Below the pieces are notes generated by a model. The model worked only from the letters and a program-made list of their open reading frames with translations, had not been told where the DNA came from and ran no database searches. The position numbers and the translations under genes are program-made. A DNA stretch of 64,000 nucleotides. It comes from Bacteroidales bacterium. Lineage in GTDB: Bacteria > Bacteroidota > Bacteroidia > Bacteroidales > UBA932. Positions 31,940 through 41,968 of the stretch are shown in pieces. How positions within the stretch are numbered: the stretch's first letter is position 1; the number at the start of each line of letters is the position of its first letter. Where the stretch lies: positions 1-64,000 of the forward strand of contig JAFVAU010000026.1 in the NCBI GenBank assembly GCA_017480345.1, written 5' to 3'.

Positions 31940-34513
31940 TTACAGTTTGACGATGGTCTGTTTGAAGCGGTTCTCTGCGTAGGATGCGCTGAGGGAATAA
32001 ACGCCCGGAGCGCACTTGGAGAGGTCAATGGACGCCGGCTCGAAGGCGCTGGCCTGTACCGTCCCCTCATACACCTTTCCACCCGTGGAGGACACGATGG
32101 TCACCGCCACGCTCACCGGGTTCAGTTCCGCGCTGCTCACGTACACATAGTCCTTCACCTGGCTGGGATAGGCCTGGATGGGCGTGTCGGCGTTTTTCAC
32201 CAGAACCTTGAAGGAGACAGAAACCGATTCTCCCATCGCATCTGACCCCGTCACAATAACATCACTTGCTCCAAACGACAAGGCCGTAACAATTACACTT
32301 TCTCCCTCCGGACTTGCATGAATTGCCTGCTTGTTGGATATTTCCACTTGATAGGATAGTTTTTCGCCATCTTCATCCGTCACATATTCGGTCATGTTCA
32401 AAACCATTTTTTCGCCCACCGAAGACATAACGACATTGCCCGCTTGCTTTATCACAACCGGAGCGTGGTTTTTCTCCAGTACATAAGAAATATTGAAGTC
32501 CGTAGATGCACCATATTCGTCTGTTGCGACAATATGGGCCGTATAATTACCGGAAGGGGCGCCATTTCCACGAATTGTAACCTGATAACCGTTTGTCAAT
32601 TCCTGAAAAACAAAAGCCTCAGACCCGGGGTTTACGGAAACGGAAAACGCATGCCCGTCCGGATCTGAAACAACGAAGCTGACCCGAAGCGTTTCAAAGG
32701 GAAGCACTTTCCAATCCCCGGAATAGTCTGTCTGGATAATGGGGGCCTTATTTGCTTCCGTTGTTCCCTTTTTGACAGGAGAGAGTTTCGAGTAATTGTG
32801 TTGATAGTCATACGATATCAGAGACACATAATAGTTTGTCTCAAAAGAGAGACCGGATACAGTCGCCTCCAAGGTTTCTCCAACCTGCGCCGTTCCGACT
32901 TCACAAACAACAGACCGGACGGAAGAGGGGATAGCCTTAGGATTAAAATCTTGGAAATCCTCGGCCTTCTCGGACACCAGGACAAGATATCCGTACGCCT
33001 TGGCGTCGTCTTCGTCTTCCGTAACTTTCCATGTAATATTCAAGTTGTTGGATTGAGGCGTAATCGTAAACTCATTCACCCCTTGGGGAGGTATGACTCC
33101 ACCATATGTAAAGGCCCCCATCGCATCTACCACCGGCCCTATTTTGGCCAAAGCAGGTGCTTTTTGGACATTAGCCCCTTTCAGGAGCTTTTCCTTAAGC
33201 ATCTCCGCGGTGAAACCGGGACCGCCAAAATAAGAGGCAATCAATGCGGCCACGCCCGTAACCTGGGGACATGCCATGGATGTACCCTGCATATTCCCAT
33301 ATCCGCCACCAGCAACTGTACTTAAAATGACGGGGCCCAATTGGGCGTCTCCGCCGGGTGCACAGATATCTACCCAGTCTCCATAGTTTGAATAATAGGA
33401 ACGCGTTCCTTTTGAACTGAAAGCACCTACGGCTACAACAGATTCATATGCTGCCGGCCATGCCATCCTATACTGCTCGTTGCCTGCAGCAAAAATAACC
33501 ACACCTCCCTTCATCGGGCTATCGGGAAGCTGATTCCCTTCTTTATCACAGCCCGCATTTTTGATAAAATACTCTATCGCCGGACCCATGGCTCCTACTC
33601 CTCCTGCCATAGCATCCGTCTCCGTATCATAGACGTAGCCCCAGCTGTTATTGGCGATAACAGCCCCATGGTCTGCTGCCCAAACAAGGGCATTATATGA
33701 ATCTCCCTGAAGGCTTTTTTCCGGGTCTGACGGGTCTTCCATAAAAATGGCACAGGAAAGTATTTTAACCCCACCTTTTCCGTCATCGCCTCCGGCAATT
33801 CCACTAATTCCCACTTCATTGTTGTTGACAGCGGCAATGATACCGGCAACATGCGTACCATGATTGTCGGCTGGGATTGAAAAGCCTTCATGGTTATAAA
33901 CAAAACTTTTACTTCCGTCAGACCCGCCCGGAATAGTAACGGCTTGCAAATCTGGATGATTTAACTGTACGCCACCGTCGATAACAGCAACGATAACATC
34001 TGGGGATCCTGTCGTATAGCTTTCCCATACTGGAAGCACGTTGACATCGTAACCCGCCACATAATTACTGCCTGTTGAGCCGTCGTTAAACAGCGCCCAC
34101 TGCTGGCTTGCCAGGGGATCATTAAAATAAGCTGTAGATTGCATCCTTCTCTCCGGTGCGGAATAAACGACACCGGGGATTCCACCAAGGCTCGCCTCCG
34201 CTTTGGTTTCCTGCAGATCTGGAGAATCAAATATAATGCGGTACCAGCAATGTAACCCCGCCTCCCGGTGACGGGCTTCCCATTCTCCTGCATCCGGGAA
34301 AATGCGCTCGATTCTGGCGCCCTCCAGCGCGCCCAACAAATCTGGCGCCTGGTTAACATAATCGTCATCAAACTGAACGATATAAGAGCCGGGGATAATG
34401 GCGCTTTGTTTTTCTACAACGGTCGCGTCGGTTCTCTCTACATCAGGTTTTACCTCTCTTGTGCAGGCGAAGAATAAAACCAACGGAACTAGTTTAATAA
34501 GTGTTTTGTGCAT
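31940..34513 (-). CDS. S8 subtilisin-like peptidase with T9SS C-terminal sorting domain
   Basis: 857 residues. After a lipobox-like signal (LVLFFAC) comes a prodomain-like stretch (about 35-120). The peptidase domain has the catalytic Asp in VAVIDGGVQLNHPDL (about 178), His in NHGTHVAGIIAA (about 219) and Ser in GTSMACPQVTG (about 411). Fibronectin III and cadherin-like beta modules fill about 470-770. The last 85 residues (AYPSQVKDYVYV ... SSTGGKVYEG ... IDLSKCAPGVYSL ... TIVKL) match a T9SS type A sorting domain. It lies downstream of a SusCD operon and a hairpin and beside a PorV-like gene, so it probably digests proteins at the cell surface. A lipobox together with a T9SS domain is unusual. 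Confidence 0.9.
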   Translation of the reverse strand: MHKTLIKLVPLVLFFACTREVKPDVERTDATVVEKQSAIIPGSYIVQFDDDYVNQAPDLLGALEGARIERIFPDAGEWEARHREAGLHCWYRIIFDSPDLQETKAEASLGGIPGVVYSAPERRMQSTAYFNDPLASQQWALFNDGSTGSNYVAGYDVNVLPVWESYTTGSPDVIVAVIDGGVQLNHPDLQAVTIPGGSDGSKSFVYNHEGFSIPADNHGTHVAGIIAAVNNNEVGISGIAGGDDGKGGVKILSCAIFMEDPSDPEKSLQGDSYNALVWAADHGAVIANNSWGYVYDTETDAMAGGVGAMGPAIEYFIKNAGCDKEGNQLPDSPMKGGVVIFAAGNEQYRMAWPAAYESVVAVGAFSSKGTRSYYSNYGDWVDICAPGGDAQLGPVILSTVAGGGYGNMQGTSMACPQVTGVAALIASYFGGPGFTAEMLKEKLLKGANVQKAPALAKIGPVVDAMGAFTYGGVIPPQGVNEFTITPQSNNLNITWKVTEDEDDAKAYGYLVLVSEKAEDFQDFNPKAIPSSVRSVVCEVGTAQVGETLEATVSGLSFETNYYVSLISYDYQHNYSKLSPVKKGTTEANKAPIIQTDYSGDWKVLPFETLRVSFVVSDPDGHAFSVSVNPGSEAFVFQELTNGYQVTIRGNGAPSGNYTAHIVATDEYGASTDFNISYVLEKNHAPVVIKQAGNVVMSSVGEKMVLNMTEYVTDEDGEKLSYQVEISNKQAIHASPEGESVIVTALSFGASDVIVTGSDAMGESVSVSFKVLVKNADTPIQAYPSQVKDYVYVSSAELNPVSVAVTIVSSTGGKVYEGTVQASAFEPASIDLSKCAPGVYSLSASYAENRFKQTIVKL

Positions 34514-34524
34514 AGGTTGTGTGG

Positions 34525-35208
34525 TTATTTATGTTCTGAAAGGAAGACCAGCACTTTTTCCAAAGAAGCCGTATCCTTCCATCGAATCTTTTCTTGTTTG
34601 AAAAATGCTTTTGTTGCTTTTTTATCAATTCCGGGCATATCTAAAATTTCCTGCTTTTTTGCAGGAATCAAACGTCCTTCAAAAAAAAGGAAGTAGTTTT
34701 CTCGAAGAGGAAGTATATCTCCTGTATTCTTCTCGTTTTCCGTCTGTTGCAAATTCTTTCCAAGCGTATCAAAACGCCCGTACATCAAAATGGCCAATCC
34801 CTGGGCCGATGCCGTGGAGGAATTGATTCCATACCCAATGGAAACCTTGCTTTGTTCCTCAAAATCTATTTCAACGCCCTTTAGAACAGCTCCGTATTCC
34901 GTTTCGGAAAGCAATTTATACATTTTTCCGGAAACATTCAAAAAAACGTCATCCCCCAGTTTTGCCGTATATACCCGGGACATGTCCGCTTTCATGATTT
35001 TCTCATCTTTGCCGATGTACAGAAGGGCGCCGTCATGGGCGGTAATATTAAAACGTGATTCTATCACAAGGACTCCGTCTTTAGTGCGGGTGGCTCCGCT
35101 CATAAACTCCTCATAAAGAAAAGGCCACGTTTCTCTTGGAGAAAAAGACTGGGAGTATGCTGGGATCATGAGTAGCATTCCCGAAATAAAACCAAGGATT
35201 CTTTTCAT
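34525..35208 (-). CDS. Secreted protein of unknown function
   Basis: 227 residues with a signal peptide (MKRILGFISGMLLMIPAYSQ). The middle is beta-rich (VLVIESRFNITAHDGALLYIG, DDVFLNVSGKMYKLL) and the C-terminus is helical and charged (IPAKKQEILDMPGIDKKATKAFFKQEK). I do not recognise a family. It starts the small downstream set (this gene, subtilase, PorV-like) after the hairpin at 35.2 kb, with 11 nt to the subtilase, so it could be a cofactor or inhibitor of the protease; that is only a guess. Confidence 0.6.
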   Translation of the reverse strand: MKRILGFISGMLLMIPAYSQSFSPRETWPFLYEEFMSGATRTKDGVLVIESRFNITAHDGALLYIGKDEKIMKADMSRVYTAKLGDDVFLNVSGKMYKLLSETEYGAVLKGVEIDFEEQSKVSIGYGINSSTASAQGLAILMYGRFDTLGKNLQQTENEKNTGDILPLRENYFLFFEGRLIPAKKQEILDMPGIDKKATKAFFKQEKIRWKDTASLEKVLVFLSEHK

Positions 35209-35212
35209 AGCA

Positions 35213-35251
35213 AAAGGAAAAAAGAGTCCGTCCTTAAGAAGGGCGGACTCT
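35213..35251 (-). terminator. Intra-operon terminator hairpin after the susCD-lipoprotein set
   Basis: On the minus strand AGAGTCCG pairs with CGGACTCT (35223-35230 with 35244-35251) and is followed by TTTTTTCC. It would reduce read-through from the SusCD genes into the subtilase set. The second SusCD operon has a hairpin at the same position (50.6 kb). Confidence 0.8.
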
Positions 35252-35268
35252 ACAGATTTAACTAATTA

Positions 35269-36108
35269 TTATTTGGTCAGCTCGGTTTGATAGGAGCCGC
35301 CATATAGATGACCGGCATACGTTCCCGCAGTGATTAGCATATTCCAAGGGCCAATACTAATGCCGCCGGATGTAACCTTTGCGATGACTGGCACATAAGC
35401 CCAACTACCCGAAGAATTTTGACCAATTAAAATGAGATTGCCATATCCATAGGCAGAAGCGTCCATAACCACCTGTCGCGCCGCAAATTCAATAGTGGCA
35501 GAATTGGTTGCGGAATCAAATTCAATTGTTCCTTCCAAATCTGTACCTCCGCCCCAAAGATTATTCAACGTAATATGCGTGTCGTCTACTTTGGTAATGG
35601 AAACAGAGTACGCAGAGCCATCTTCCTGCCCTTCATCATAATCTTGTGCCGTCCATTTTCCAGTAACAAAGTCCCAGTTAACAGGGATGTCGTTGTCGAG
35701 AATCGTGATGGTAAGACTCTTAATGGCACCTATTTCCATGCCATCCGACACACTGGAGATGCCCAGCACAATGGTCTGATTTCCCAGGTACTCATTGGGG
35801 TGGTCAATAATATTGAACGTCAGCGTTTTGGTTTCGCTTTTGGTGAAATTAAGCACGCCTCCTTCTATTCCGGACACGGTGTAATGCTCTCCGGACTTCG
35901 CTGTGCCGCCGAAGGAAACTGTTACATTGCAGGCGCTTTCAATATTGTAAGCGGTAAGGTCTACCTTTACACTTCCGGCATCCTCATTAACAGAGAATGA
36001 CTTATTGTCAAACGCCGCAAAAGCAACCTTCTTGTATTCGAGTTTCTGCGAGCAAGACACAAGTGTCATAACTGCCAGCAGACCGCCAAAAATGATATTG
36101 CGTTTCAT
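35269..36108 (-). CDS. Calx-beta-like surface lipoprotein of SusCD locus A
   Basis: 279 residues: lipoprotein signal (MKRNIIFGGLLAVMTLVSC, then SQKLEYK), a Calx-beta-like repeat at about 30-140 (FSVNEDAGSVKVDLTAYN ... FGGTAKSGEHYTVSG ... KTLTFNIIDHPNEYLGN) and a C-terminal beta domain ending LYGGSYQTELTK. Lipoproteins in this position after SusD usually sit at the outer surface and bind the substrate. It is the third gene of the leftward SusCD operon. Confidence 0.75.
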   Translation of the reverse strand: MKRNIIFGGLLAVMTLVSCSQKLEYKKVAFAAFDNKSFSVNEDAGSVKVDLTAYNIESACNVTVSFGGTAKSGEHYTVSGIEGGVLNFTKSETKTLTFNIIDHPNEYLGNQTIVLGISSVSDGMEIGAIKSLTITILDNDIPVNWDFVTGKWTAQDYDEGQEDGSAYSVSITKVDDTHITLNNLWGGGTDLEGTIEFDSATNSATIEFAARQVVMDASAYGYGNLILIGQNSSGSWAYVPVIAKVTSGGISIGPWNMLITAGTYAGHLYGGSYQTELTK

Positions 36109-36127
36109 GCTTTTTTCGATTTAAAGA

Positions 36128-37633
36128 TTAAAGATCTGCATATCCAGCGTTCTGGACAAGGTTCTTGTTAATATTCATCTCGTGAGACGGGATGGGCCAG
36201 CAGAAGTGAGGATCCGTGCTGGGAAGAACTTTTTGTTCGTAATCCGTGCCCTGGTTCAAGGCATTGGCGGCACCCGGCTGCATAGCACGGCCGTTATAGC
36301 CCTGACCCCAACGTTTCATGGTAACCATGCGAAGTCCTTCACCAATGGTTTCTTTGAACCACTCGTTTCTGACAGTCTCCACAGTGGCATCAGTCTCACT
36401 TGCTCCACGAGCACTCTGAAGGGCGTTAAGATCTGTCTTTGCGGCAACAGGGTTGGTTGTCAGCTCTGCTTCTGCCGCAATCAGATACATTTCACTAATC
36501 AGAAGGGGCTTGGGAAGCTGACGGCCATTCCGGAGCGGAGTGGTGGTAAGTGCAGGATTTCCCCAATACTTGGTAAACACGAAGAATTCTCCCTGATAAT
36601 ATGAACCGTTTATCTGTACATACTCCTGATTGTCAAACCATTGGGCCAAGCGCAGATCTGTAGCTTCATAGCAGTCAATCAGCTTCTGGGAAGGAATATA
36701 GTAAGGCTTGAATACCTTCTCGTGCTGGGTATCGGCAGTATAGTAGGTATAAAGGGCATTGGAATTGGTGCCTTCGGTGCTCTTGTTACCAAAAACCTGA
36801 TAAATGGCTTCCGTTCCATTGTCATCGATATACTCCGCCTGCATTTCTTTTTCAGTTTTTGCCAGCGCATAGGTACGGGGGTCAATCACTTTGTGGGCAT
36901 ATTCCGCTGCATGACTATAGTCTGCAATATCAAGATAATAGCGGGCATAAAGGGCATTGACGGCATCAATCGTGGGTTTGCTGGAGCGCACCTTCCCCTT
37001 GGTATCGGCAAGAAGAATAGCCGCGTTATCCAAATCTTCCTTGATTTGTGCATACACCTTGGCAACCGTTTCACGAGCCGGCTTTTCTGCCTGATCGTAA
37101 ACGAGCACAAGCGGAACACAAAGATCCGTAGAAGCTGTGGAAGCAGAATAGGCAACACCAAAATGACGAGCCAAGTTCAAATAACTGAACGCACGGAAGA
37201 AATAAGCCTCACCCAAAACGACATCCACTTTCTCCTTCAGCTCTTCAGGAACGTTTTCGGCAGCGGCGATAAAGATGTTATAGTTCTTGATGGCGCCATA
37301 ATAACCGGCCCAATAGTCTTCCACATAATAGTCTCCGGAATTGAAGTCGTTTATGGTGGCTCTGTGGATTCCGCCATAGTTGTTTCCATAATCCAGCGTG
37401 GCATTGAATCCATCCATCATAAGTTCACTGGTAATGGAATACAGCCCCATCTGTGTGGCTCGGAACGAAGTGAGTAAACCATTTTCCATAGCATCCAGGT
37501 TGGCCTGGGTCTGAATTAGTTGTTCCCCTTCTTCATATGCCACAGCATCGATAGGAACAAGGTCCATGTTACAAGAAACGGTTGTTGCAACAGCCAGTCC
37601 GGTAACAGCAATGTATTTAAGTATTTTTTTCAT
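36128..37633 (-). CDS. SusD/RagB-family surface lipoprotein, locus A
   Basis: 501 residues with a lipoprotein signal (MKKILKYIAVTGLAVATTVSC, then NMDLVP). SusD features include the helical TPR-like part (VVLGEAYFFRAFSYLNLARHFGV; PTIDAVNALYARYYLDIADYSHA) and the C-terminal AEAELTTNPVAAKTDLNALQSARGA plus LRMVTMKRWGQGYN. It forms the lid of the SusC channel on the outer membrane. It follows susC by 12 nt. Confidence 0.94.
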   Translation of the reverse strand: MKKILKYIAVTGLAVATTVSCNMDLVPIDAVAYEEGEQLIQTQANLDAMENGLLTSFRATQMGLYSITSELMMDGFNATLDYGNNYGGIHRATINDFNSGDYYVEDYWAGYYGAIKNYNIFIAAAENVPEELKEKVDVVLGEAYFFRAFSYLNLARHFGVAYSASTASTDLCVPLVLVYDQAEKPARETVAKVYAQIKEDLDNAAILLADTKGKVRSSKPTIDAVNALYARYYLDIADYSHAAEYAHKVIDPRTYALAKTEKEMQAEYIDDNGTEAIYQVFGNKSTEGTNSNALYTYYTADTQHEKVFKPYYIPSQKLIDCYEATDLRLAQWFDNQEYVQINGSYYQGEFFVFTKYWGNPALTTTPLRNGRQLPKPLLISEMYLIAAEAELTTNPVAAKTDLNALQSARGASETDATVETVRNEWFKETIGEGLRMVTMKRWGQGYNGRAMQPGAANALNQGTDYEQKVLPSTDPHFCWPIPSHEMNINKNLVQNAGYADL

Positions 37634-37645
37634 GGCTTCTTCAGT

Positions 37646-40600
37646 TTAGAAAGTGAGTTCAATACCAAAGAGATACTGTTTGCTCGCACCCACGACACCA
37701 CGGGCCAGGTTACCGGCAATTTCCGGGTCGATACCCTCATATTTAGTAGCGGTAAGGAGGTTACGGCCAGTAAAGGTAAAGCGAACTGCCTTGAACACCT
37801 TCTGAGCCTCCATCCACTTGTTGGGCAGGGCGACACCCACCTGGAGGTTCTTCAGGCGCAGGAAGGAGGCATCCTGATAAAGGTGCGTGTCAAAGTAAGT
37901 GCGCTGACCAGACGTCCAGTCCGGATATTTCGCGTTCGGATTGTTGGGTGTCCAATAGTCGCTCACCGCTTTGATTTTGTTATAAGAAGAGTTAAGATTC
38001 GGGTTCTCGTAATAAATGGCGTCGTTATTGATAAGGGTTTTGCCCAGCACGAAGGAGAAATCGGCCGCAAAAGACAGAATCTTCCAACCGCCGTGAAGGC
38101 TGAAACCGCCATTGATAGGAGCCGTATACTTGAGACCGGTATTCTGGATAAGGGCGTCCTCGTCGAAGATTTTGGTCGTTCTGTCTTTATCCATGGTGAG
38201 AACATCCGGATCGTCTCCAGGAAGATACCACATCTGCTTTCCATCTGCGGGATCTATGCCGGCGTATACAGGAGCATAGAACATAACAGGCTGTCCCTGC
38301 ACATAAGCCATACCATAACTGGGCATCTCCCAGCGATAACGCTGCAAATCTTCATCCCATGCGGAGTCAAACAACTCGGCAACTTTTTCCTTGTTGTAGT
38401 TAAAGTTGGCATTAAAGCGGAGATAATAGTCACGCTTTTTGAGAATATCAACACCCAAAGTAATATCAATACCCGTATTGGAGAGGGTTCCCACATTGGC
38501 GGTAAGTTCACTGAAACCGGTAGTGTAGGGATAAGGAACATCCATCAGCATGTTGGAAGTCTTACGGTTGTAGAATTCAACTTCCAAATCAACCATATTG
38601 AAGAATCGTCCGCTGGCACCAATGCTGAACAGGGCCTGCTGCTCCCAGGTAAGGTCCTTGTTTGCGGGCTGCCCGATTACCCAGGCGTTTCCGTCCTGAT
38701 AATTGGTGGTGGCAGAGATGAGGGCCAGATGCTGATAGTTGCCAATCTCTGCGTTACCCTGAGTACCATAACTCACTTTGAACGTGGCGTTGGAGAGCCA
38801 TTTTACGCCCTTCATAAAGGGTTCCCGGCTCAGGTTCCAGCGACCGCCGACAGACCAGAACGTTGCATTGCGCTTGTTCACACCAAAACGGGAAGATGCG
38901 TCATTACGGACAGTTACGTCTACGTTATAACGGCTGGCATAACTGTAGTCCGCATGACCGAAGAAAGACAGGAACTTACTGGCCTGAGACCTCTCGCTCA
39001 TGGCATATGAATCAGACTTACCCTGCTGAAGGATAAGCATTCGGTCTTCGGTCTGGCCACTGGAGGAAGCATAGAAATAATCGTACCAGTTACTGATTCC
39101 CTCATGACCCAGCAGCACGGAGAAACTATGATCGTCGGCAATGGTGCGGGCATATTCGATCGTATTGGTAATGGTGTTATTAGAAGTGAGCTGAGAGCTC
39201 TTTCCTTTGGAACCGGTTCCACTACGAAGTTTGCTGGAAGGAATACTTGCCCAGTTATTGCGATAGAACCGAGTATCTGTACCCAGCTGAGAACGGAGTT
39301 TCAGATGTTTGATGGGCTCAATTTCAATATAGACATTTCCATTCAGACCATATGTGTTATAGACATCCGGATAGGTTTCCATATAGTAATACGGGTTTGA
39401 TGTACCATTTGGGAACTTGTAGGGATACAACTTCCCTTCTTCATCATAAGCCGGATGCAGCGGGTTGTAAAGGTAAGAAAGGCTACCACTTAAATAGGTA
39501 CTGCTTCCAATGCTGGAACCATTCCAGTTTCCATTCTGTTGATTCTCGTCCATCGAGAGATTCAGGTTCACACCAATCTTGAGCCAGTCTTTGGGGTGTC
39601 CCTGCACGTTGGAACGAAGGGTATATCTGTCATAATAGTTGCCGATAGAGGTACCTCTCTGATGGAACTGGGACGCAGAAATCATGTAAGCCACGCGGGC
39701 ACCACCGCCTTCAATGGTGACATCGTTCTGATATTGGGGATTATTCCACTGCTGGAAAATCTTATACCATTCCGTGTTGGCAGTATAGCCTTTATCGGTA
39801 TAGTTGGCCTTGAACTGTTCAGGTGTCATGTAACCGGTACGAAGCCAGAAATCCTTAAGTTCGTCTCCGCTCATGAAGTTCTTGTAGAACTGTTTGTTAA
39901 TAAGGGTGGAGATACCATACTGAGAACGAACCGTCACGCGGGCCTTACTGTCATACGAACCGCTCTTGGTTGTCACAAAGACAACACCGTTTGCAGCGCG
40001 GGCGCCATATATGGAAGTGGAGGAGGCATCCTTCAGAACAGAAATAGACAAAATGTCGTTCGGGTTCATCATCATGATGGCCGTACTGGAGGAAGGAACG
40101 CCGTCAATAACATACAGCGGAGTGGTGGAAGAGCCCAAAGAGCCCATACCATGCAACTGCATGGAAACGGCATTATCACCAGCCACACCACCCTGGGTGA
40201 TAACACTCAGACCGGCAACCTGACCCTGCAGGTTATCCAAAGCGGAGGCCGAGGGGGCGTTTTTCACCGTTTCTGAACTGACGGTTGTCACGGAGCCAAC
40301 CAGATTGCCCACTTTCTTTGCGGAGCCGTAGCCTACGACAACTGCATTGTCCAGAAGTTCAGTGTCTTCCGAAAGGGTAATTACAAGCGTGTTCTGTCCT
40401 TTAACCGCGACCTGCTTGGATTCATATCCCATGCAAGAAACAACAAGTGTTCCGTTGGACGGGACCTGTAAAGAAAAGGCTCCGGCAGGGTCTGTCATGG
40501 TATAAACGGTCTGACTTCCCTGCAGGACGATGTTTGCACCAACGATTCCGTTTCCGGATTCATCCACAACGGTACCTTTTACCGTGATGTTCTGTGCAAG

Positions 40601-40660
40601 AGCCACTGCCGACACCGTCAGCAATGCCATCATCGTGAAAAAAAGCTTAATTTTTTTCAT
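37646..40660 (-). CDS. SusC/RagA-family TonB-linked outer-membrane transporter, locus A
   Basis: 1,004 residues from ATG 40660 (MKKIKLFFTMMALL), chosen because the paralogue at 43280 starts at the same point in the shared leader. Signal peptide, carboxypeptidase-regulatory-like domain (ITVKGTVVDESGNGIVGANIVLQG), SusC-type TonB linker (LLDNAVVVGYGSA), plug and barrel. It imports a ligand across the outer membrane with its SusD partner. The nearby subtilase suggests peptides, as known for RagAB, though the substrate is unproven. No sigma/anti-sigma pair, hybrid two-component sensor or SusR-type regulator is adjacent. Confidence 0.94.
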   Translation of the reverse strand: MKKIKLFFTMMALLTVSAVALAQNITVKGTVVDESGNGIVGANIVLQGSQTVYTMTDPAGAFSLQVPSNGTLVVSCMGYESKQVAVKGQNTLVITLSEDTELLDNAVVVGYGSAKKVGNLVGSVTTVSSETVKNAPSASALDNLQGQVAGLSVITQGGVAGDNAVSMQLHGMGSLGSSTTPLYVIDGVPSSSTAIMMMNPNDILSISVLKDASSTSIYGARAANGVVFVTTKSGSYDSKARVTVRSQYGISTLINKQFYKNFMSGDELKDFWLRTGYMTPEQFKANYTDKGYTANTEWYKIFQQWNNPQYQNDVTIEGGGARVAYMISASQFHQRGTSIGNYYDRYTLRSNVQGHPKDWLKIGVNLNLSMDENQQNGNWNGSSIGSSTYLSGSLSYLYNPLHPAYDEEGKLYPYKFPNGTSNPYYYMETYPDVYNTYGLNGNVYIEIEPIKHLKLRSQLGTDTRFYRNNWASIPSSKLRSGTGSKGKSSQLTSNNTITNTIEYARTIADDHSFSVLLGHEGISNWYDYFYASSSGQTEDRMLILQQGKSDSYAMSERSQASKFLSFFGHADYSYASRYNVDVTVRNDASSRFGVNKRNATFWSVGGRWNLSREPFMKGVKWLSNATFKVSYGTQGNAEIGNYQHLALISATTNYQDGNAWVIGQPANKDLTWEQQALFSIGASGRFFNMVDLEVEFYNRKTSNMLMDVPYPYTTGFSELTANVGTLSNTGIDITLGVDILKKRDYYLRFNANFNYNKEKVAELFDSAWDEDLQRYRWEMPSYGMAYVQGQPVMFYAPVYAGIDPADGKQMWYLPGDDPDVLTMDKDRTTKIFDEDALIQNTGLKYTAPINGGFSLHGGWKILSFAADFSFVLGKTLINNDAIYYENPNLNSSYNKIKAVSDYWTPNNPNAKYPDWTSGQRTYFDTHLYQDASFLRLKNLQVGVALPNKWMEAQKVFKAVRFTFTGRNLLTATKYEGIDPEIAGNLARGVVGASKQYLFGIELTF

Positions 40661-40746
40661 AAGCATTAGAACTAGTTAAACATAAATATTGATACTGATA
40701 CAAAATCCTATCTTTGCCGTATCGATACACTACTAAACGTCCGTTT
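40661..40746 (-). promoter_or_regulatory. Shared susC leader A with a recombination-like palindrome
   Basis: Read on the minus strand, AAACGGACGTTT (40735-40746) begins a 74-nt leader that ends at the susC ATG. It shares GTAGTGTA and a run of about 30 nt containing TATCAGTATCAATATTTATG with the leader of the other susC (43197-43279), but in inverted orientation on the chromosome. Similarity stops abruptly on the recombinase side of the palindrome. Confidence 0.75.
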
Positions 40747-40859
40747 TTTAGTGAATCAAAAACAGACATAAAACCATGGCTGAACTTATGATTTGAAAGG
40801 CACAAAAAAAAACGAAGCACTTTCGTACTCCGTCTTCGACTCTGATATTATTGAGTTTA

Positions 40860-41840
40860 TTACTTCTTCTGAAGGGCCAAAACTCCCTCCAGGCTCAATC
40901 CGGTAAACTCTGACACGCGGGAGGGTTCCTCACCGGCCTTAAGCATCTTCAGGGCCATCTTTCGCATAGCATTTGCTTCGCCTTCTGCCCGGCCTTCCGC
41001 TTTTCCTTTTTCCATACCATCATTGAAGCCGTCCTCATAGTAGGCGGCACCCATATCAAGTCTTTCTTCTTCGGTAATCATATTGCGGAAATATTTGGTC
41101 AGTTCTTCTTCCTCCGGAAGGCCAGGCATGCGCGCTTCCTCTGCAACGGCAGCATAACGTTTTCCCATATCTTCTGGTTTTCCTGCAAAGATACGCATAT
41201 TTACGAGAATATAAAACCAACTTTGTACAGGGTCAAGACCTTCAATGGCAGTTGCTTGCAGGCGGGGAAGTTCACAAAAATAAATGGACAGCAGGTCATT
41301 GTAGCGCTCTCCTGAGGCCTGCTCGCAAAGCGAGTACCGGTACACCAGCTGGTCAGTCTCATGGTGCATCTTGAAATCCATGAAGCAAATCACATAGACC
41401 GGTTTCAGGGCCGAATACGGTTCCCGTGGCTTCAATTGGGCATGCAGCATGGAGGCTCCATAGTACAGCATCCGGTTCTTGAACGTCGTTTTCTTCTTCC
41501 GCTGCATCTCCACAATAAACTCCTTCCCGTCCGCCGTGTGGCACAGCACGTCCATGATCACGTTCTTGTCATCTGGGCGCATCTTGTCAATCTCGTTGGA
41601 CTGTGGTTCCACCGACTCAATCTCTTCCGGCAGGAAGTCGTTCAGCAGCATCTTCAAAATCTCCGTGTTTTTCATCACGTGCTTGAAGGCCCAGTCACAT
41701 CGAAGGTCCATGTACGGATGGTCCAGGATAGATAAAACCAGTTGTTCCTTCTCTTTCTCGGAGAGATCCCGGTATCGTTCCACCTCATTGACGATGGCTA
41801 CGAATTTGCGCATCTGCGCAGGAGTCATTTTGATGTTCAT
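40860..41840 (-). CDS. Rpn-family PD-(D/E)XK nuclease/putative transposase, copy 1
   Basis: 326 residues from ATG 41840 (MNIKMTPAQMRKFVAIVNE). It fits the recombination-promoting nuclease (Rpn/PDDEXK_2) family: MDVLCHTADGKEFIVEMQRKKK carries the D...EMQ active-site pattern, preceded by CDWAFKHVMKN. The C-terminal tail (AMRKMALKMLKAGEEPSRVSEFTGLSLEGVLALQKK) is shared with copy 2 at 53.4 kb although the cores differ. It lies between the two SusCD operons, divergent from the serine recombinase. The role in DNA rearrangement is known for Rpn proteins in E. coli; here it is inferred. Confidence 0.88.
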   Translation of the reverse strand: MNIKMTPAQMRKFVAIVNEVERYRDLSEKEKEQLVLSILDHPYMDLRCDWAFKHVMKNTEILKMLLNDFLPEEIESVEPQSNEIDKMRPDDKNVIMDVLCHTADGKEFIVEMQRKKKTTFKNRMLYYGASMLHAQLKPREPYSALKPVYVICFMDFKMHHETDQLVYRYSLCEQASGERYNDLLSIYFCELPRLQATAIEGLDPVQSWFYILVNMRIFAGKPEDMGKRYAAVAEEARMPGLPEEEELTKYFRNMITEEERLDMGAAYYEDGFNDGMEKGKAEGRAEGEANAMRKMALKMLKAGEEPSRVSEFTGLSLEGVLALQKK

Positions 41841-41881
41841 AAAGATAATTGTTAGTGCCGGACGGAGTTGTCTGGCACCAA

Positions 41882-41968
41882 CAAACATAGAACAAGGACT
41901 CCGGAAAACCTACAATCGTAAAAAAAGTTGTGTTGTTTTACATGCTTTTTGTGTGTTTCTTACGATTT
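41882..41968 (-). repeat. 87-bp Rpn upstream region, copy 1
   Basis: Identical base for base to 53243-53329 when read in the direction of the Rpn gene. It contains an inverted repeat AATCGTAA...TTACGATT and ends in TATGTTTG, a perfect TAnnTTTG -7 element, about 41 nt before the gene. Confidence 0.9.
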
